Assembly (NCBI RefSeq): GCF_019797745.1
Contig: NZ_VOSI01000001.1
Location: 804,928-868,927, forward strand
From: Edaphocola aurantiacus
GTDB taxonomy: Bacteria; Bacteroidota; Bacteroidia; Chitinophagales; Chitinophagaceae
DNA length: 64,000 nucleotides
Direction of reading: 5' to 3'
This document shows positions 1 through 8,426 of the stretch, piece by piece. Both the position numbers and the translations under genes were made by a program. Numbering within the stretch: position 1 is the stretch's first letter; each line of letters opens with the position of its first letter. Below the pieces are notes generated by a model that worked only from the letters and a program-made list of their open reading frames with translations, was not told the origin of the DNA and did not search any database.

Positions 1-2
1 GA

Positions 3-791
3 TTTGACGGCAGCGGGGGCGCAGGCATACAGGCCGATATCAAAACGATATCTGCGCTAGGCGCATATGCCACTACTGTACTGACGGCTCTGCCCGTACA
101 AAATACGATGGGCGTACAACAGGTGTATCCGATCCCGACAGAAATCGTGGCGGCACAGCTGGAAGCCGTACTGGAAGATATAAGACCACACGCCATCAAA
201 ATAGGTATGCTGCATACAAAAGCGCATATCGAAGTGATTTGTACGACCCTATCAGGTTATCCTGATATCCCTGTCATACTGGACCCGGTTATGGTGTCCA
301 CTTCGGGCAAAAGATTGCTGGATGAATCGGCCATAGCAACGATGCAGTCCCTGATGTTTCCCGCCATCGCACTGCTTACCCCAAATATGGACGAGGCCGC
401 AATACTGGCCGGAATCCCTGTACAATCTGTATCAGATATGGAACGTGCGGGAGCAATTATCCTGCAACAAGGCTGTCCGGCTGTCCTGGTCAAAGGCGGA
501 CATATGGAAGGTGAGGCATTAAATGCTGTTTATGGTACCATAAAAGGCGAACAACATATATTTACCCAGTCTCGTGTGGACAGTATCAATACACATGGCA
601 CCGGCTGTACCCTTTCGGCAGCTATAGCAACGTTCCTGGCCATGGGGTATACGATGACCGAAGCCATACAGGCCGCACAGGAATATGTACATAAGGCGAT
701 ACTGGCCTCAAAAGGCGTACACATCGGTAGAGGCAAGGGCAGCCTCAATCACTTTTTTGACCCGCAGGTCATGCACCCTATAAACAGATAA
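3..791 (+). CDS. thiD: Hydroxymethylpyrimidine/phosphomethylpyrimidine kinase, 5' truncated
   Basis: ThiD phosphorylates HMP and HMP-phosphate to HMP-PP in cytosolic thiamine synthesis. The frame is open from base 3, and the upstream residues GSGGAGIQADIKTISALG match the nucleotide/HMP-binding start of the family, so the gene begins left of the window. The first in-frame ATG (108) is internal. The ribokinase-fold C-terminal signature is visible as THGTGCTLSAAIA, which carries the catalytic Asp/Gly-rich anion hole region in a slightly variant form (THGTGC). The stop is four bases before the next ATG, so thiD and the HAD phosphatase are probably co-transcribed. The family assignment is strong; only the N-terminal tens of residues are missing. 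Confidence 0.93.
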   Translation, partial: FDGSGGAGIQADIKTISALGAYATTVLTALPVQNTMGVQQVYPIPTEIVAAQLEAVLEDIRPHAIKIGMLHTKAHIEVICTTLSGYPDIPVILDPVMVSTSGKRLLDESAIATMQSLMFPAIALLTPNMDEAAILAGIPVQSVSDMERAGAIILQQGCPAVLVKGGHMEGEALNAVYGTIKGEQHIFTQSRVDSINTHGTGCTLSAAIATFLAMGYTMTEAIQAAQEYVHKAILASKGVHIGRGKGSLNHFFDPQVMHPINR

Positions 792-795
792 GCAC

Positions 796-1446
796 ATGCA
801 CACACTCTTGCAGGATATAGAATCGGTTATTTTTGATATGGACGGGGTTATCATAGACTCCATGCATTTCTGGCAACAGGCAGAAGAGGCTATTTTCGGC
901 AGCTTAGGGATCACCCTCAGCCCCGAGCTATGCGCCCGTACAGCTGCTATGACGACCACCGAGGTGACCCGCTTCTGGTATGAAACCTCTCCCTGGACCG
1001 GCCCTACACTGGATGAAGTCGCAGCGGAGGTAATCCGGTATGTGGGTGAGCTGATCCATACTAAAGGTGAGGCCATAGAAGGCATACAGCATACCATTCA
1101 GCAATTGCATGCCCGAGGTTACCGGCTGGGACTGGCTACCAATGCTCCTACACAGCTGATTCCTATTGTGCTGAACAAACTGGAACTGGCTGCATACTTT
1201 AACTATTGTGCATCCGGAGAGGATGAGGAGCAGGGGAAACCGCATCCGGCTATTTACCTGAAAGTAGCCAGCGAGCTGGGTACCGCACCGGAAAAATGCC
1301 TGGTTTTTGAAGACTCCTTTTTCGGGGCTACCGCTGCAAAGCGCGCCGGCATGAGGGTGATTGCCCTGCAACCCGAGCCTGCAGACCCGCGCATTCATGC
1401 CCTGGCCGACAGATGCATTCCACATTTTCAGGCACTGGAATGGTAG
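796..1446 (+). CDS. hxpB: HAD-superfamily sugar phosphatase (HxpB/YniC-like)
   Basis: A cytosolic HAD phosphatase of 216 residues, the usual length for beta-phosphoglucomutase-like phosphatases. Motif I is FDMDGVIIDS, with nucleophile Asp14 and acid/base Asp16. Motif II is the LATNAP segment, motif III the Lys of GKPHPAIY, and motif IV VFEDSFFG. The alpha-helical cap lies between motifs I and II. The closest match I recall is hexitol/2-deoxyglucose-6-phosphate phosphatase HxpB, but substrate cannot be read from sequence. It follows thiD by four bases. A role in dephosphorylating a thiamine intermediate is possible from context but is only inference. Confidence 0.8.
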   Translation: MHTLLQDIESVIFDMDGVIIDSMHFWQQAEEAIFGSLGITLSPELCARTAAMTTTEVTRFWYETSPWTGPTLDEVAAEVIRYVGELIHTKGEAIEGIQHTIQQLHARGYRLGLATNAPTQLIPIVLNKLELAAYFNYCASGEDEEQGKPHPAIYLKVASELGTAPEKCLVFEDSFFGATAAKRAGMRVIALQPEPADPRIHALADRCIPHFQALEW

Positions 1447-1506
1447 AACCCATCTGCTTTTCTTATCTTTAATCCTATTATAACACCGATAAAAAAACAT
1501 TCATCT

Positions 1507-2409
1507 GTGGCTAAACTCGACGTCTTTCACCGCTACCTCCATATCGTTAATTTCTTATTGAAAAAACCGGCATCGCTGGATGAGATTAATGATTACCTCT
1601 CCATCAAATCGGAGCAGGACGGCCTGAACTATATTGTATCGAACCGTACCTTCCTGAGGGACAAGGAGGCAATCTTCTCCCTGTTCAAACTGGACATCCA
1701 GTACAACAACAAGGAGAATCAATACTACATCAGCGAGGATGATAGTCCGGAAGATGTGCATCAGCGGCTGCTGGAGGCCTTCAGCACCTTCAATGCGCTG
1801 CAGTTTACCCAGGATATACCCAACAAAGTACAGTTTGAAAAACGGCGCCCTCAGGGTCTGGAGTTTTTCCGTACCATATTACAGGCCATTTCACAGCAAA
1901 GAGAGCTCGCATTTGATTATAAAAAATTCTATGAAGATAAACCCCAGCGCCGCAATGCCCAGCCTTTGCTGCTGAAAGAGTACAAGCACCGCTGGTACCT
2001 GCTGGCACTGGATACCGTAGAACAGGATATACGCACTTTCGGCCTGGATCGTATGGACAACCTGCTGATCTCTACCAAAAAGTACAAAAAGGATAAACAG
2101 CTACTGCCGGAAACCTATTTCCAGCATGCATTTGGTATTATGAAACCGAATAATGAGGCTTTGGAAGAAACGATCCTATCCTTCAATGCGGTATCGGGCA
2201 ATTATGTAAAGACTATGCCCTTCCACCATTCTCAAAAGATACTGATCGATACGGAGGAGGAACTGCGTATCTCTCTGAAAGTGCACCTTACCCAGGATTT
2301 TATCCTCGAGCTCCTGTCTCATGGGGCATATGTAAAAATATTGCAGCCCGCAGCCCTTGTAGACAGGGTAAAACAGGCCTTACAGGATGCTTTGCAGCAA
2401 TATAAATAA
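1507..2409 (+). CDS. WYL-domain transcriptional regulator
   Basis: A 300-residue protein with a GTG start. The N-terminal part (about 1-90) is a winged-helix-like region. The C-terminal half has a WYL domain including the literal HRWYLLAL motif and the following FGLDRMDNL segment. WYL domains sense ligands, often nucleotides or nucleic acid, and couple this to DNA binding; many regulate stress or defence genes. There is no obvious defence neighbour here: the flanking genes are a phosphatase and rlmN. A near-consensus promoter word TATCTTTA lies about 35 bases upstream. The target genes are unknown. Confidence 0.85.
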   Translation: MAKLDVFHRYLHIVNFLLKKPASLDEINDYLSIKSEQDGLNYIVSNRTFLRDKEAIFSLFKLDIQYNNKENQYYISEDDSPEDVHQRLLEAFSTFNALQFTQDIPNKVQFEKRRPQGLEFFRTILQAISQQRELAFDYKKFYEDKPQRRNAQPLLLKEYKHRWYLLALDTVEQDIRTFGLDRMDNLLISTKKYKKDKQLLPETYFQHAFGIMKPNNEALEETILSFNAVSGNYVKTMPFHHSQKILIDTEEELRISLKVHLTQDFILELLSHGAYVKILQPAALVDRVKQALQDALQQYK

Positions 2410-2470
2410 CCTGTTTAATATTTTAACAGCTTAATAGAGGATAGATATGCGGTAAAACCAGGAAATGTCG

Positions 2471-2478
2471 TACATTTG
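2471..2478 (+). promoter_or_regulatory. Bacteroidota -7 element TACATTTG for rlmN
   Basis: TACATTTG is an exact match to TAnnTTTG. It contains the TTG that would otherwise be the first possible start codon of the rlmN frame (2476), so translation should start at the ATG at 2500, 21 bases downstream. No clear -33 TTG was seen at the right distance. Confidence 0.6.
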
Positions 2479-2499
2479 CAAAAATTTAATTTATCACAG

Positions 2500-3549
2500 A
2501 TGGAAAATCTGCGACACATACCCATAGAGGTGCTCGAAAAGACCCTCACGGAGTGGGGGGAGCCAAAATTCCGGATCAAGCAGATCAAAGAATGGATTTG
2601 GCAAAAAAATATCGGATCAATCGAGGAAATGAGCAACATTTCCAAAGAGCTCAGAAACAAACTGCATGAGCTTTTCTATATTCCTAAAGTCAGCGTCGAT
2701 CATAGTCAATTCAGTGAAGATGGTACGGTAAAAAGCCGTTTCCGCCTGCACGATAACCGCTATGTAGAAGGGGTTCTGATCCCTACCGACACCAGAACTA
2801 CTGCCTGCGTATCTTCACAGGTGGGTTGCAGCCTTAGCTGTAAGTTCTGCGCTACGGGATATATGAAGCGTATGCGTAACCTGGACTGGGATGAGATTGT
2901 GGATGAAGTAACGCTTCTGAACGAGCAATCTGAAAAACATTTCGGACGCAAGCTCAGCAACATTGTATTTATGGGTATGGGCGAACCTTTGCTCAACTAT
3001 AAAAACATGATGCAGGCAGTGGAACGCATTACCGCACCGGAAGGTCTGGGCATGAGTCCGCGCCGTATTACGGTATCTACAGCCGGTGTGGCCAAAATGA
3101 TTCGTCAGCTGGGTGATGATGGCGTCCGTTTCAAACTGGCCCTGAGTCTGCATGCTGCCAATGATCAAAAACGTAACGAGATCATGCCGATCAATGAATC
3201 GAATGACCTTAAATCGCTGATCGAGGCCCTGAATTATTTTTACCAGAAGACCAAAAGCGAAATCACGCTGGAGTACATTCTCTTCTCAGAATTTAACGAC
3301 AGCCTGGAAGATGCCGCTGATCTGGTAAAAGTATTCCGTCAGATCCCTGCCGACCTGGTGAACATCATTGAATATAACCCGATCGAAATGGCTGATTTCA
3401 AAAAGCCAAATGAAGCGGTTACCGACCGCTTCATGGACTACCTGGCCAAGCACAGAGTTAATGCCCGCCTGAGAAGGAGCCGTGGCAAGGACATTGATGC
3501 CGCTTGTGGTCAGCTGGCCAATATCGATCACGAACAACCAAATGCATAA
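2500..3549 (+). CDS. rlmN: 23S rRNA (adenine-2503-C2)-methyltransferase / tRNA methyltransferase RlmN
   Basis: A radical-SAM methyltransferase that methylates C2 of A2503 in 23S rRNA and A37 in some tRNAs. From the ATG at 2500 it is 349 residues, normal for the family. The cluster-binding motif C110xxxC114xxC117 is intact. Cys103 and Cys336 (in DAACGQLA) correspond in spacing to the two catalytic cysteines of E. coli RlmN. MGMGEPLLN is also present. The promoter element just upstream overlaps the alternative TTG start and argues against it. This is a single-gene unit on the plus strand. Confidence 0.96.
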   Translation: MENLRHIPIEVLEKTLTEWGEPKFRIKQIKEWIWQKNIGSIEEMSNISKELRNKLHELFYIPKVSVDHSQFSEDGTVKSRFRLHDNRYVEGVLIPTDTRTTACVSSQVGCSLSCKFCATGYMKRMRNLDWDEIVDEVTLLNEQSEKHFGRKLSNIVFMGMGEPLLNYKNMMQAVERITAPEGLGMSPRRITVSTAGVAKMIRQLGDDGVRFKLALSLHAANDQKRNEIMPINESNDLKSLIEALNYFYQKTKSEITLEYILFSEFNDSLEDAADLVKVFRQIPADLVNIIEYNPIEMADFKKPNEAVTDRFMDYLAKHRVNARLRRSRGKDIDAACGQLANIDHEQPNA

Positions 3550-3604
3550 TTTTCAAAAAGGATTGCCTGTGCGATAAACGTACAGGCCTTTGTATATTTC
3601 TTAT

Positions 3605-5452
3605 ATGAATAAAAAATTTTCGAGTAAAAACACGGATAGCGCCTCTATTCAGGACGAATTTCAAAAGGAACGTGATGCAGCCCGCCAAAAGTTTTCTGAA
3701 AAAGACCGTAAGGACTTCTGGAAAAACTTTGACCAGGACAATACACATCCTAAACGCAATAGCGAAAAGAGTGCCCGTCGTTTTGAAGCCAATAATAAGG
3801 ATGTAATCAATCGCCCTGCTAAAGCTTATGGCAAAAAAGCAGACGATGGTGGCTTCCGTGGTAAAGACGGGGAGAAAAAAGATTTCAAACCGGGAAGAAA
3901 AGACTTTAACTCCGGCGACAGAGGTGGTTTCAAGTCAAAAGACAGCAATTTTGGCCCTAAACGCGAATCTGGCAACAGAGACGCTGATCGTGGAGACAGA
4001 AAAGATTTCAAATCAAGAGATCGTGACTTTGGCCCTAAACGTGAGTTTGGCAACAGAGACGATCGCGGAGATAGAAAAGATTTCAAATCAAGAGACAGAG
4101 ACTTTGGCCCTAAACGTGAGTTTGGCAACAGAGACTCCGATCGCGGAGATAGAAAAGATTTCAAACCAAGAGATCGTGACTTCGGCCCTAAACGTGAGTT
4201 TGGTAACAGAGACTCCGATCGCGGAGATAGAAAAGACTTCAAACCAAGAGACAGAGACTTTGGCCCTAAACGTGAGTTTGGCAACAGAGACGCTGATCGT
4301 GGAGATAGAAAAGATTTCAAATCAAGAGACAGAGACTTTGGCCCTAAACGCGAGTTTGGTAACAGAGACTCCGATCGCGGAGATAGAAAAGACTTCAAAC
4401 CAAGAGACAGAGACTTTGGCCCTAAACGCGAGTTTGGTAACAGAGACGCCGATCGCGGAGATAGAAAAGACTTCAAACCAAGAGACAAAGACTTTGGTCC
4501 TAAACGCGAATCTGGCAACAGAGATTCCGATCGCGGAGACAGAAAAGATTTCAAATCAAGAGATCGTGATTTCAAAGGAGAAAAAGGCGGCCCTAAAGAT
4601 CGTCCGTTCAAAAGAGAGCATAAGCGCCCTGAAGATGCATTCAAAGAGCATTTTGACTATGAGCATCCGCAGGCAAAAGCCTATGATACCAATGGCAACA
4701 AAGGGGTGACTACAGAGCAGCAAACGCCATCTGTAGCAACAGAAGCCATGCCACTGAATAAGTATATTGCCCACTGTGGTGTATGCAGCCGCAGAGATGC
4801 TGTGGAGCTGATCAAAGAAGGTAAGGTTACAGTAAACAGTAAAGTGGTTATGGAGCCGGGCCTTAAGATCAATTCTGGCGACATTGTACAGATGGAAGGT
4901 AAAGAACTGAAGGTACAGAAGAACCTGGTATATGTACTGCTGAACAAACCAAAAGGATTTATTACCACAACTGATGATCCTAAAGGCCGTAAAACAGTAA
5001 TGGATATATTCGGTGATAATATTGATGAGCGCGTATTCCCTGTAGGTCGCCTGGACCGTAATACAACAGGTCTGTTATTACTGACCAATGATGGTGATGT
5101 AGCGCAGCAATTATCGCATCCTAAATATGAGAACCGCAAGATCTACCAGGTAACGCTGAACAAAAATGTTGCAGCGAATGACTTTGAGAAGATTCTTGGC
5201 GGTCTGGAACTGGAAGACGGAATGACTAAAGTAGATCAACTGGCTTACCTGGAGCAGAAAAATGAGATCGGTATAGAAATCCACAGCGGTAAAAACCGTA
5301 TCGTACGCCGTATCTTCGAACACCTGGGTTATGAGGTGGAGAAGCTGGACCGTGTGATGTATGCCGGGCTGACTAAGAAAAACCTGAAGCGCGGACAATG
5401 GCGCTTCCTGACCAAACAAGAGATCATCAACCTGAAGCATCTTAAACGCTAA
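3605..5452 (+). CDS. rRNA pseudouridine synthase (RsuA/RluB type) with long repetitive charged N-terminal extension
   Basis: From the ATG at 3605 the protein is 615 residues, more than twice a normal RsuA-family enzyme. The enzyme part is C-terminal: an S4 RNA-binding domain starting near residue 382 (MPLNKYIAHCGVCSRRDAVE) and the catalytic domain from about 442. The catalytic Asp484 lies in GRLDRNTTGLLLL, and the conserved GKNRIVRRIFE helix follows. Residues about 98-322 are tandem 26-residue repeats of the type GDRKDFKxRDRDFGPKREFG, rich in Asp, Arg and Lys and without hydrophobic core residues, so probably disordered. Charged extensions on this enzyme are known in Bacteroidota. An RNA-binding or condensate role for it is inference. 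The alternative TTG at 3590 is less likely. Confidence 0.9.
   Translation: MNKKFSSKNTDSASIQDEFQKERDAARQKFSEKDRKDFWKNFDQDNTHPKRNSEKSARRFEANNKDVINRPAKAYGKKADDGGFRGKDGEKKDFKPGRKDFNSGDRGGFKSKDSNFGPKRESGNRDADRGDRKDFKSRDRDFGPKREFGNRDDRGDRKDFKSRDRDFGPKREFGNRDSDRGDRKDFKPRDRDFGPKREFGNRDSDRGDRKDFKPRDRDFGPKREFGNRDADRGDRKDFKSRDRDFGPKREFGNRDSDRGDRKDFKPRDRDFGPKREFGNRDADRGDRKDFKPRDKDFGPKRESGNRDSDRGDRKDFKSRDRDFKGEKGGPKDRPFKREHKRPEDAFKEHFDYEHPQAKAYDTNGNKGVTTEQQTPSVATEAMPLNKYIAHCGVCSRRDAVELIKEGKVTVNSKVVMEPGLKINSGDIVQMEGKELKVQKNLVYVLLNKPKGFITTTDDPKGRKTVMDIFGDNIDERVFPVGRLDRNTTGLLLLTNDGDVAQQLSHPKYENRKIYQVTLNKNVAANDFEKILGGLELEDGMTKVDQLAYLEQKNEIGIEIHSGKNRIVRRIFEHLGYEVEKLDRVMYAGLTKKNLKRGQWRFLTKQEIINLKHLKR
3900..4572 (+). 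repeat. 78-bp coding tandem repeats in the pseudouridine synthase extension
   Basis: About seven near-identical 78-bp units, plus degenerate units at both ends, encode 26-residue repeats with the core DFGPKREFGNRD. Differences are mainly Ser/Pro at one position (KSRD or KPRD) and Ser/Ala at another (DSDR or DADR). One unit is one codon shorter. Nearly all variation keeps the frame and the charge pattern. Confidence 0.9.
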
Positions 5453-5472
5453 GGTTCATATTATACATTTTA

Positions 5473-5500
5473 AATGGAGACCGAATGGTCTCCATTTTGC
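5473..5500 (+). terminator. Intrinsic terminator after the pseudouridine synthase gene
   Basis: A perfect 10-bp stem (5473-5482 with 5487-5496), a GAAT loop and a T-rich 3' tail, starting 20 bases after the stop codon. Confidence 0.85.
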
Positions 5501-5511
5501 TTTTGAAGAAG

Positions 5512-5519
5512 TATATTTG
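5512..5519 (+). promoter_or_regulatory. TATATTTG promoter element for the VOC gene
   Basis: An exact TAnnTTTG match ending nine bases before the ATG at 5529. It overlaps the upstream TTG start (5517), so that start would not be transcribed intact. The mRNA would be leaderless or nearly so. Confidence 0.5.
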
Positions 5520-5528
5520 ATCAAAAAA

Positions 5529-5924
5529 ATGATCCAGTTCAAGTATACTATTTTATATGTTCCTGATGTTACGAAGGCGATTACCTTTTATGAAGCGGCC
5601 TTCGGATTCGAACGCACATTCATCAGTCCGGACAATGATTACGGGGAGCTGCAAACGGGGCCGACTACCCTGTCTTTTGCTTCGGAAACCCTGGCCGGGA
5701 GTAATCTTCCAAACGGATTTGCGCATGCTGATGCAGCGCAAAAACCTTTTGCGATAGAGCTGGGTTTTGTGACGGATGATGTGTCTGCTATGATAGAGAA
5801 AGCCATTGCAGCAGGTGCCCGTCTGTATGCCGCCCCGGCAGTAAAGCCCTGGGGACAGACCGTTGCTTATGTAAGAGATCTCAATGGATTTTTGATTGAA
5901 CTGTGTACGCCTGTAGCGCATTAA
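5529..5924 (+). CDS. VOC-family (glyoxalase/bleomycin resistance) protein
   Basis: A 131-residue single-domain protein with two beta-alpha-beta-beta-beta modules. The first begins FKYTILYVPDVTKAITFYE, and the second ends with WGQTVAYVRDLNGFLIELC, the usual C-terminal strand with the metal-binding Glu. VOC proteins include glyoxalases, dioxygenases and drug-binding proteins; the substrate cannot be inferred. The start at ATG 5529 is preferred over TTG 5517 because the latter lies in the promoter element. Flanking terminators make it a monocistronic gene. Confidence 0.85.
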   Translation: MIQFKYTILYVPDVTKAITFYEAAFGFERTFISPDNDYGELQTGPTTLSFASETLAGSNLPNGFAHADAAQKPFAIELGFVTDDVSAMIEKAIAAGARLYAAPAVKPWGQTVAYVRDLNGFLIELCTPVAH

Positions 5925-5930
5925 TTATTA

Positions 5931-5958
5931 AGGGTGCCGAAAGCGGCACCCTGTTGTT
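5931..5958. terminator. Bidirectional intrinsic terminator
   Basis: A 9-bp perfect stem AGGGTGCCG/CGGCACCCT (5931-5939 with 5944-5952) followed by a T-rich run. It sits between the convergent VOC gene and the minus-strand operon. Confidence 0.8.
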
Positions 5959-5982
5959 TTCTCAAGGGGATAAAGAAAAATG

Positions 5983-7062
5983 CTAAAGGTTATATTTAAG
6001 GTATAATCCGATCATGCCTGCACGATTGGGATTGTCTTGTTTCAGGATAAAATTGGTATACAGATCCAGGCCCAGGTTAAGCTTTGGTGCTACAGGAATA
6101 TTTATGTACATACGGAACATATTCGGTATCTGCAATGCACTTGGCGTTCCCCGCTTAGGATTAAACGTACCCTGGAAAAAACCAAAACCAACGGAGTAGC
6201 GGTTGCACAGTCCACGCTCTGTACTCATATCTGCTATACCATATTCTACATTGTAATTAAGGTATGTGTTGGACTGCCCTATCGGATAGCGGAAGTTGGC
6301 AATAAAGCCCGCCTTGGCCATTACAAAAAACGACCTGCGGGAGTATTTGTTGAACAAAACGCCATAACCCAAATCCATAGCCAGTCCCAGGCGATCGTTA
6401 AAATAAGTCAGACCGACTTCCGAATCCATAAAAGTGCGCCAGCCGCGGCTTTGGTTTTTAAGTTCATATTTCCTGCGCGGATCGTTCAGGTAATTACTGA
6501 AGAATGGGGCGACCTCTGCTATGCTTTCTTTCATTGGTGCCGCATCGAAAGCAGCCACATCATTCAGCACAAAGGTGTAGAGGATACTGCGTTTAAAGGT
6601 GTCAGTATTGTCCGACAGTGTCAGGGCCTTATTGTATTGTCCGTAATGCTTCAGGATAAATACCGTGTCCTGTACAGTCTTTAAAGGATGATAGCTGTTA
6701 TTGGCATAGACCATCTCTTTATGTTCCGGCAGAATCTCTTCATAGCCTATCTTAGTATAAGACTCATCCTGCGGCAATTCCAGGTACACTTTCTTTTGCG
6801 CCAGGGCATCTTTAAAAGAAGGCTTCAGGTGCTCCAGCTGTGTCGCGGCTACTGCAGCCAGGTGCTGCATCTCTGCATCTCCCTGCCAGTCCGCAGCATA
6901 GGCCATCTGCACCAGGACCTTACCTTTACCTGGTAAGTCTTTTTGCAGTGTTATTCTTCGCTGTACGGTATCCAGTTTAAAGCGTCCGGCTTGTTCCTGT
7001 GCAGACATAGTTGTGGTCAGCAGGCTGCAACACAGCCCGGCTAAAAGGATTTTCATCTTCAT
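5983..7062 (-). CDS. Secreted, probably outer-membrane protein of unknown function
   Basis: 359 residues with a Sec signal peptide (about 1-21, cleaved after TTTMSA). The N-terminal half is soluble-looking. From about residue 215 the sequence has alternating aromatic strands (VGLTYFNDRLGLAMDLGYG and later) and ends in LYLKYNL, with a terminal hydrophobic beta-signal as in outer-membrane barrels. I do not recognise the family. It is the last gene of a three-gene minus-strand operon with an ECF sigma factor and an anti-sigma-like protein, only three bases after the middle gene. It is therefore probably the effector, sensor or target of that signalling unit. Confidence 0.6.
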   Translation of the reverse strand: MKMKILLAGLCCSLLTTTMSAQEQAGRFKLDTVQRRITLQKDLPGKGKVLVQMAYAADWQGDAEMQHLAAVAATQLEHLKPSFKDALAQKKVYLELPQDESYTKIGYEEILPEHKEMVYANNSYHPLKTVQDTVFILKHYGQYNKALTLSDNTDTFKRSILYTFVLNDVAAFDAAPMKESIAEVAPFFSNYLNDPRRKYELKNQSRGWRTFMDSEVGLTYFNDRLGLAMDLGYGVLFNKYSRRSFFVMAKAGFIANFRYPIGQSNTYLNYNVEYGIADMSTERGLCNRYSVGFGFFQGTFNPKRGTPSALQIPNMFRMYINIPVAPKLNLGLDLYTNFILKQDNPNRAGMIGLYLKYNL

Positions 7063-7065
7063 GGT

Positions 7066-7728
7066 TTACTTGCTTAAGATTTGGTTTATAACGACCCTTG
7101 GCGGGAGGGATGATGCATATTCTTCCAGGTTACTTTTTACATATCGTGCTACCCGACCCGATTCACGGGATTTACGGGGCATTGGCACTGCAGGACTTTC
7201 CTTATCCAGATCACTCAGGTACATAACCGCCAGCTGTGGGGCCTCTGCCTGTTGTGTAACGGGTTGCTCCGTGATTACACCTGGCGCTTTGTGATTTGAA
7301 GGGAGGGGTCCAGTCTTATGAACCGGAACCTGTTCTTTCGGCACAGCAGCGAGTGTTGTTTCAGGTCCGCGGGCTGTTTTCATTACTTTGCCCGGAAGTA
7401 CCGTTGTTTCTTCTTTTGGAGTAATGTCCTTGTCCACTGCAATTGCCGCTTCCGGCAATGGAACAGGGGCTACGGTTGCCACTGTATGGGTATAGGCTAC
7501 AGTTGTTGTTTGTCGCTGATATTTGATCAATAGACCAATGCCCAGACAGCAGACCAATGCTGCAGCCAGTTGCATGATTCCCGGCCTCCAGCTCCGCTTG
7601 ATTACAGGTGGCTGCCCGGCCTCTATACGCTTCCAGATGGCCTCCTTATCCAGCATATCACCTATGCTGTCATCCTGCTCCAGTTCCTGCAGGCGGCTGC
7701 TCAGCTTTTCCTCAAACATATCTTTCAT
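7066..7728 (-). CDS. Probable anti-sigma factor / single-pass membrane protein
   Basis: 220 residues. The N-terminal cytosolic part is about 50 residues and begins KDMFEEKLSSRLQELEQ. One transmembrane helix follows (about 51-68, MQLAAALVCCLGIGLLI), then a Pro/Thr/Val-rich periplasmic tail of about 150 residues. Topology and position fit an anti-sigma factor: it overlaps the sigma gene by 17 bases and precedes an envelope protein gene by three. No ASD or FecR domain can be seen by eye, so the role rests on context and topology. The Pro-rich tail may span the periplasm towards the outer-membrane product of the next gene. Confidence 0.6.
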   Translation of the reverse strand: MKDMFEEKLSSRLQELEQDDSIGDMLDKEAIWKRIEAGQPPVIKRSWRPGIMQLAAALVCCLGIGLLIKYQRQTTTVAYTHTVATVAPVPLPEAAIAVDKDITPKEETTVLPGKVMKTARGPETTLAAVPKEQVPVHKTGPLPSNHKAPGVITEQPVTQQAEAPQLAVMYLSDLDKESPAVPMPRKSRESGRVARYVKSNLEEYASSLPPRVVINQILSK

Positions 7729-8272
7729 ACCTCGTGAGTATTTTTTGTAATTGCAATTTTGCTTTCATCAGCTGGGTTTTCGAAGTCGCTTCGGCAATCT
7801 GCAAGGCATCCGCAATCTCTGCATGGGTATAGCCTTCTATAACATACATATTGAATACCGTGCGATATCCGGCTGGTAACTGCTGTACGGCTTTAAGGAT
7901 ATCCTTTGCAGCCAGTTGTCCCAATGCATCAAGGTCTATATCTGCCAGCTGTTCATGCCGCTCCTCCACTTCTTCAAATACCAGTCTTTGCTTACGCAGG
8001 AACATTAATGCCTGATTCACCGTGATCTTTTTCAGATAAGCCTTCAGGCTACCCTCTCCTTTATACAGGAAGGAATCTTTCACCGCTTCAAAAAAACGGA
8101 TAAAACTATCGGCGACTACTTCTTCTGCATCGGAACGGGTATCGATATAGCGCAGGCATACCGCAACCACCATGGGATAATATGCAGTATACAGCCATTG
8201 CTGTGCTGCCGGTTTCCCGCTCCTGCTATCCTGGTATACTTTGTACTCGTCTTTCGCGTAGTGATGCTGCAT
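7712..8272 (-). CDS. RNA polymerase ECF sigma factor
   Basis: 186 residues, typical ECF size. Region 2 is around residues 25-90 (SDAEEVVADSFIRFFEAV). Region 4 is around 125-180, with LPAGYRTVFNMYVIEGYTH and the helix-turn-helix IADALQIAEATSKTQL. It would redirect RNA polymerase to a small regulon. It is first in a minus-strand operon with the membrane anti-sigma-like protein (17-base overlap) and an outer-membrane protein, the usual layout for envelope-sensing ECF units. No convincing TAnnTTTG lies upstream, which would allow autoregulation by its own factor. Confidence 0.9.
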   Translation of the reverse strand: MQHHYAKDEYKVYQDSRSGKPAAQQWLYTAYYPMVVAVCLRYIDTRSDAEEVVADSFIRFFEAVKDSFLYKGEGSLKAYLKKITVNQALMFLRKQRLVFEEVEERHEQLADIDLDALGQLAAKDILKAVQQLPAGYRTVFNMYVIEGYTHAEIADALQIAEATSKTQLMKAKLQLQKILTRYERYV

Positions 8273-8377
8273 GAATGATTTAATTCCTTAACGCCTTTAC
8301 TATATAAATGCATATTAAGGGCAAAAGGTTGCCCGGGCTGCAAATTATTTTTTAATTTTTATTAGCAGAACAAATTG

Positions 8378-8385
8378 TACCTTTG
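8378..8385 (+). promoter_or_regulatory. TACCTTTG promoter element for ssrA
   Basis: An exact TAnnTTTG match 41 bases before the mature tmRNA 5' end, leaving room for a short leader that RNase P would remove. Confidence 0.55.
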
Positions 8386-8426
8386 TATCCAGTTCTTTGA
8401 GCCCGTAAGGCTTGATGCGCAAAATT

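Noticed and set aside
3900-4572. CRISPR-like array
   Set aside because: The repeats are contiguous, in frame and without unique spacers, so they are protein-coding tandem repeats.
3826-4709. Long open frames in two other frames (minus 3826-4644, plus 3828-4709) across the pseudouridine synthase repeats
   Set aside because: They exist only because a 78-bp repeat (a multiple of three) lacks stops in those frames. Their products are low-complexity shadows, and the S4/catalytic frame is clearly the coding one.
6037-6684. A 215-residue plus-strand frame opposite the outer-membrane-type protein
   Set aside because: It lies wholly antisense to a gene with a clear signal peptide and operon context, and has no recognisable domain.
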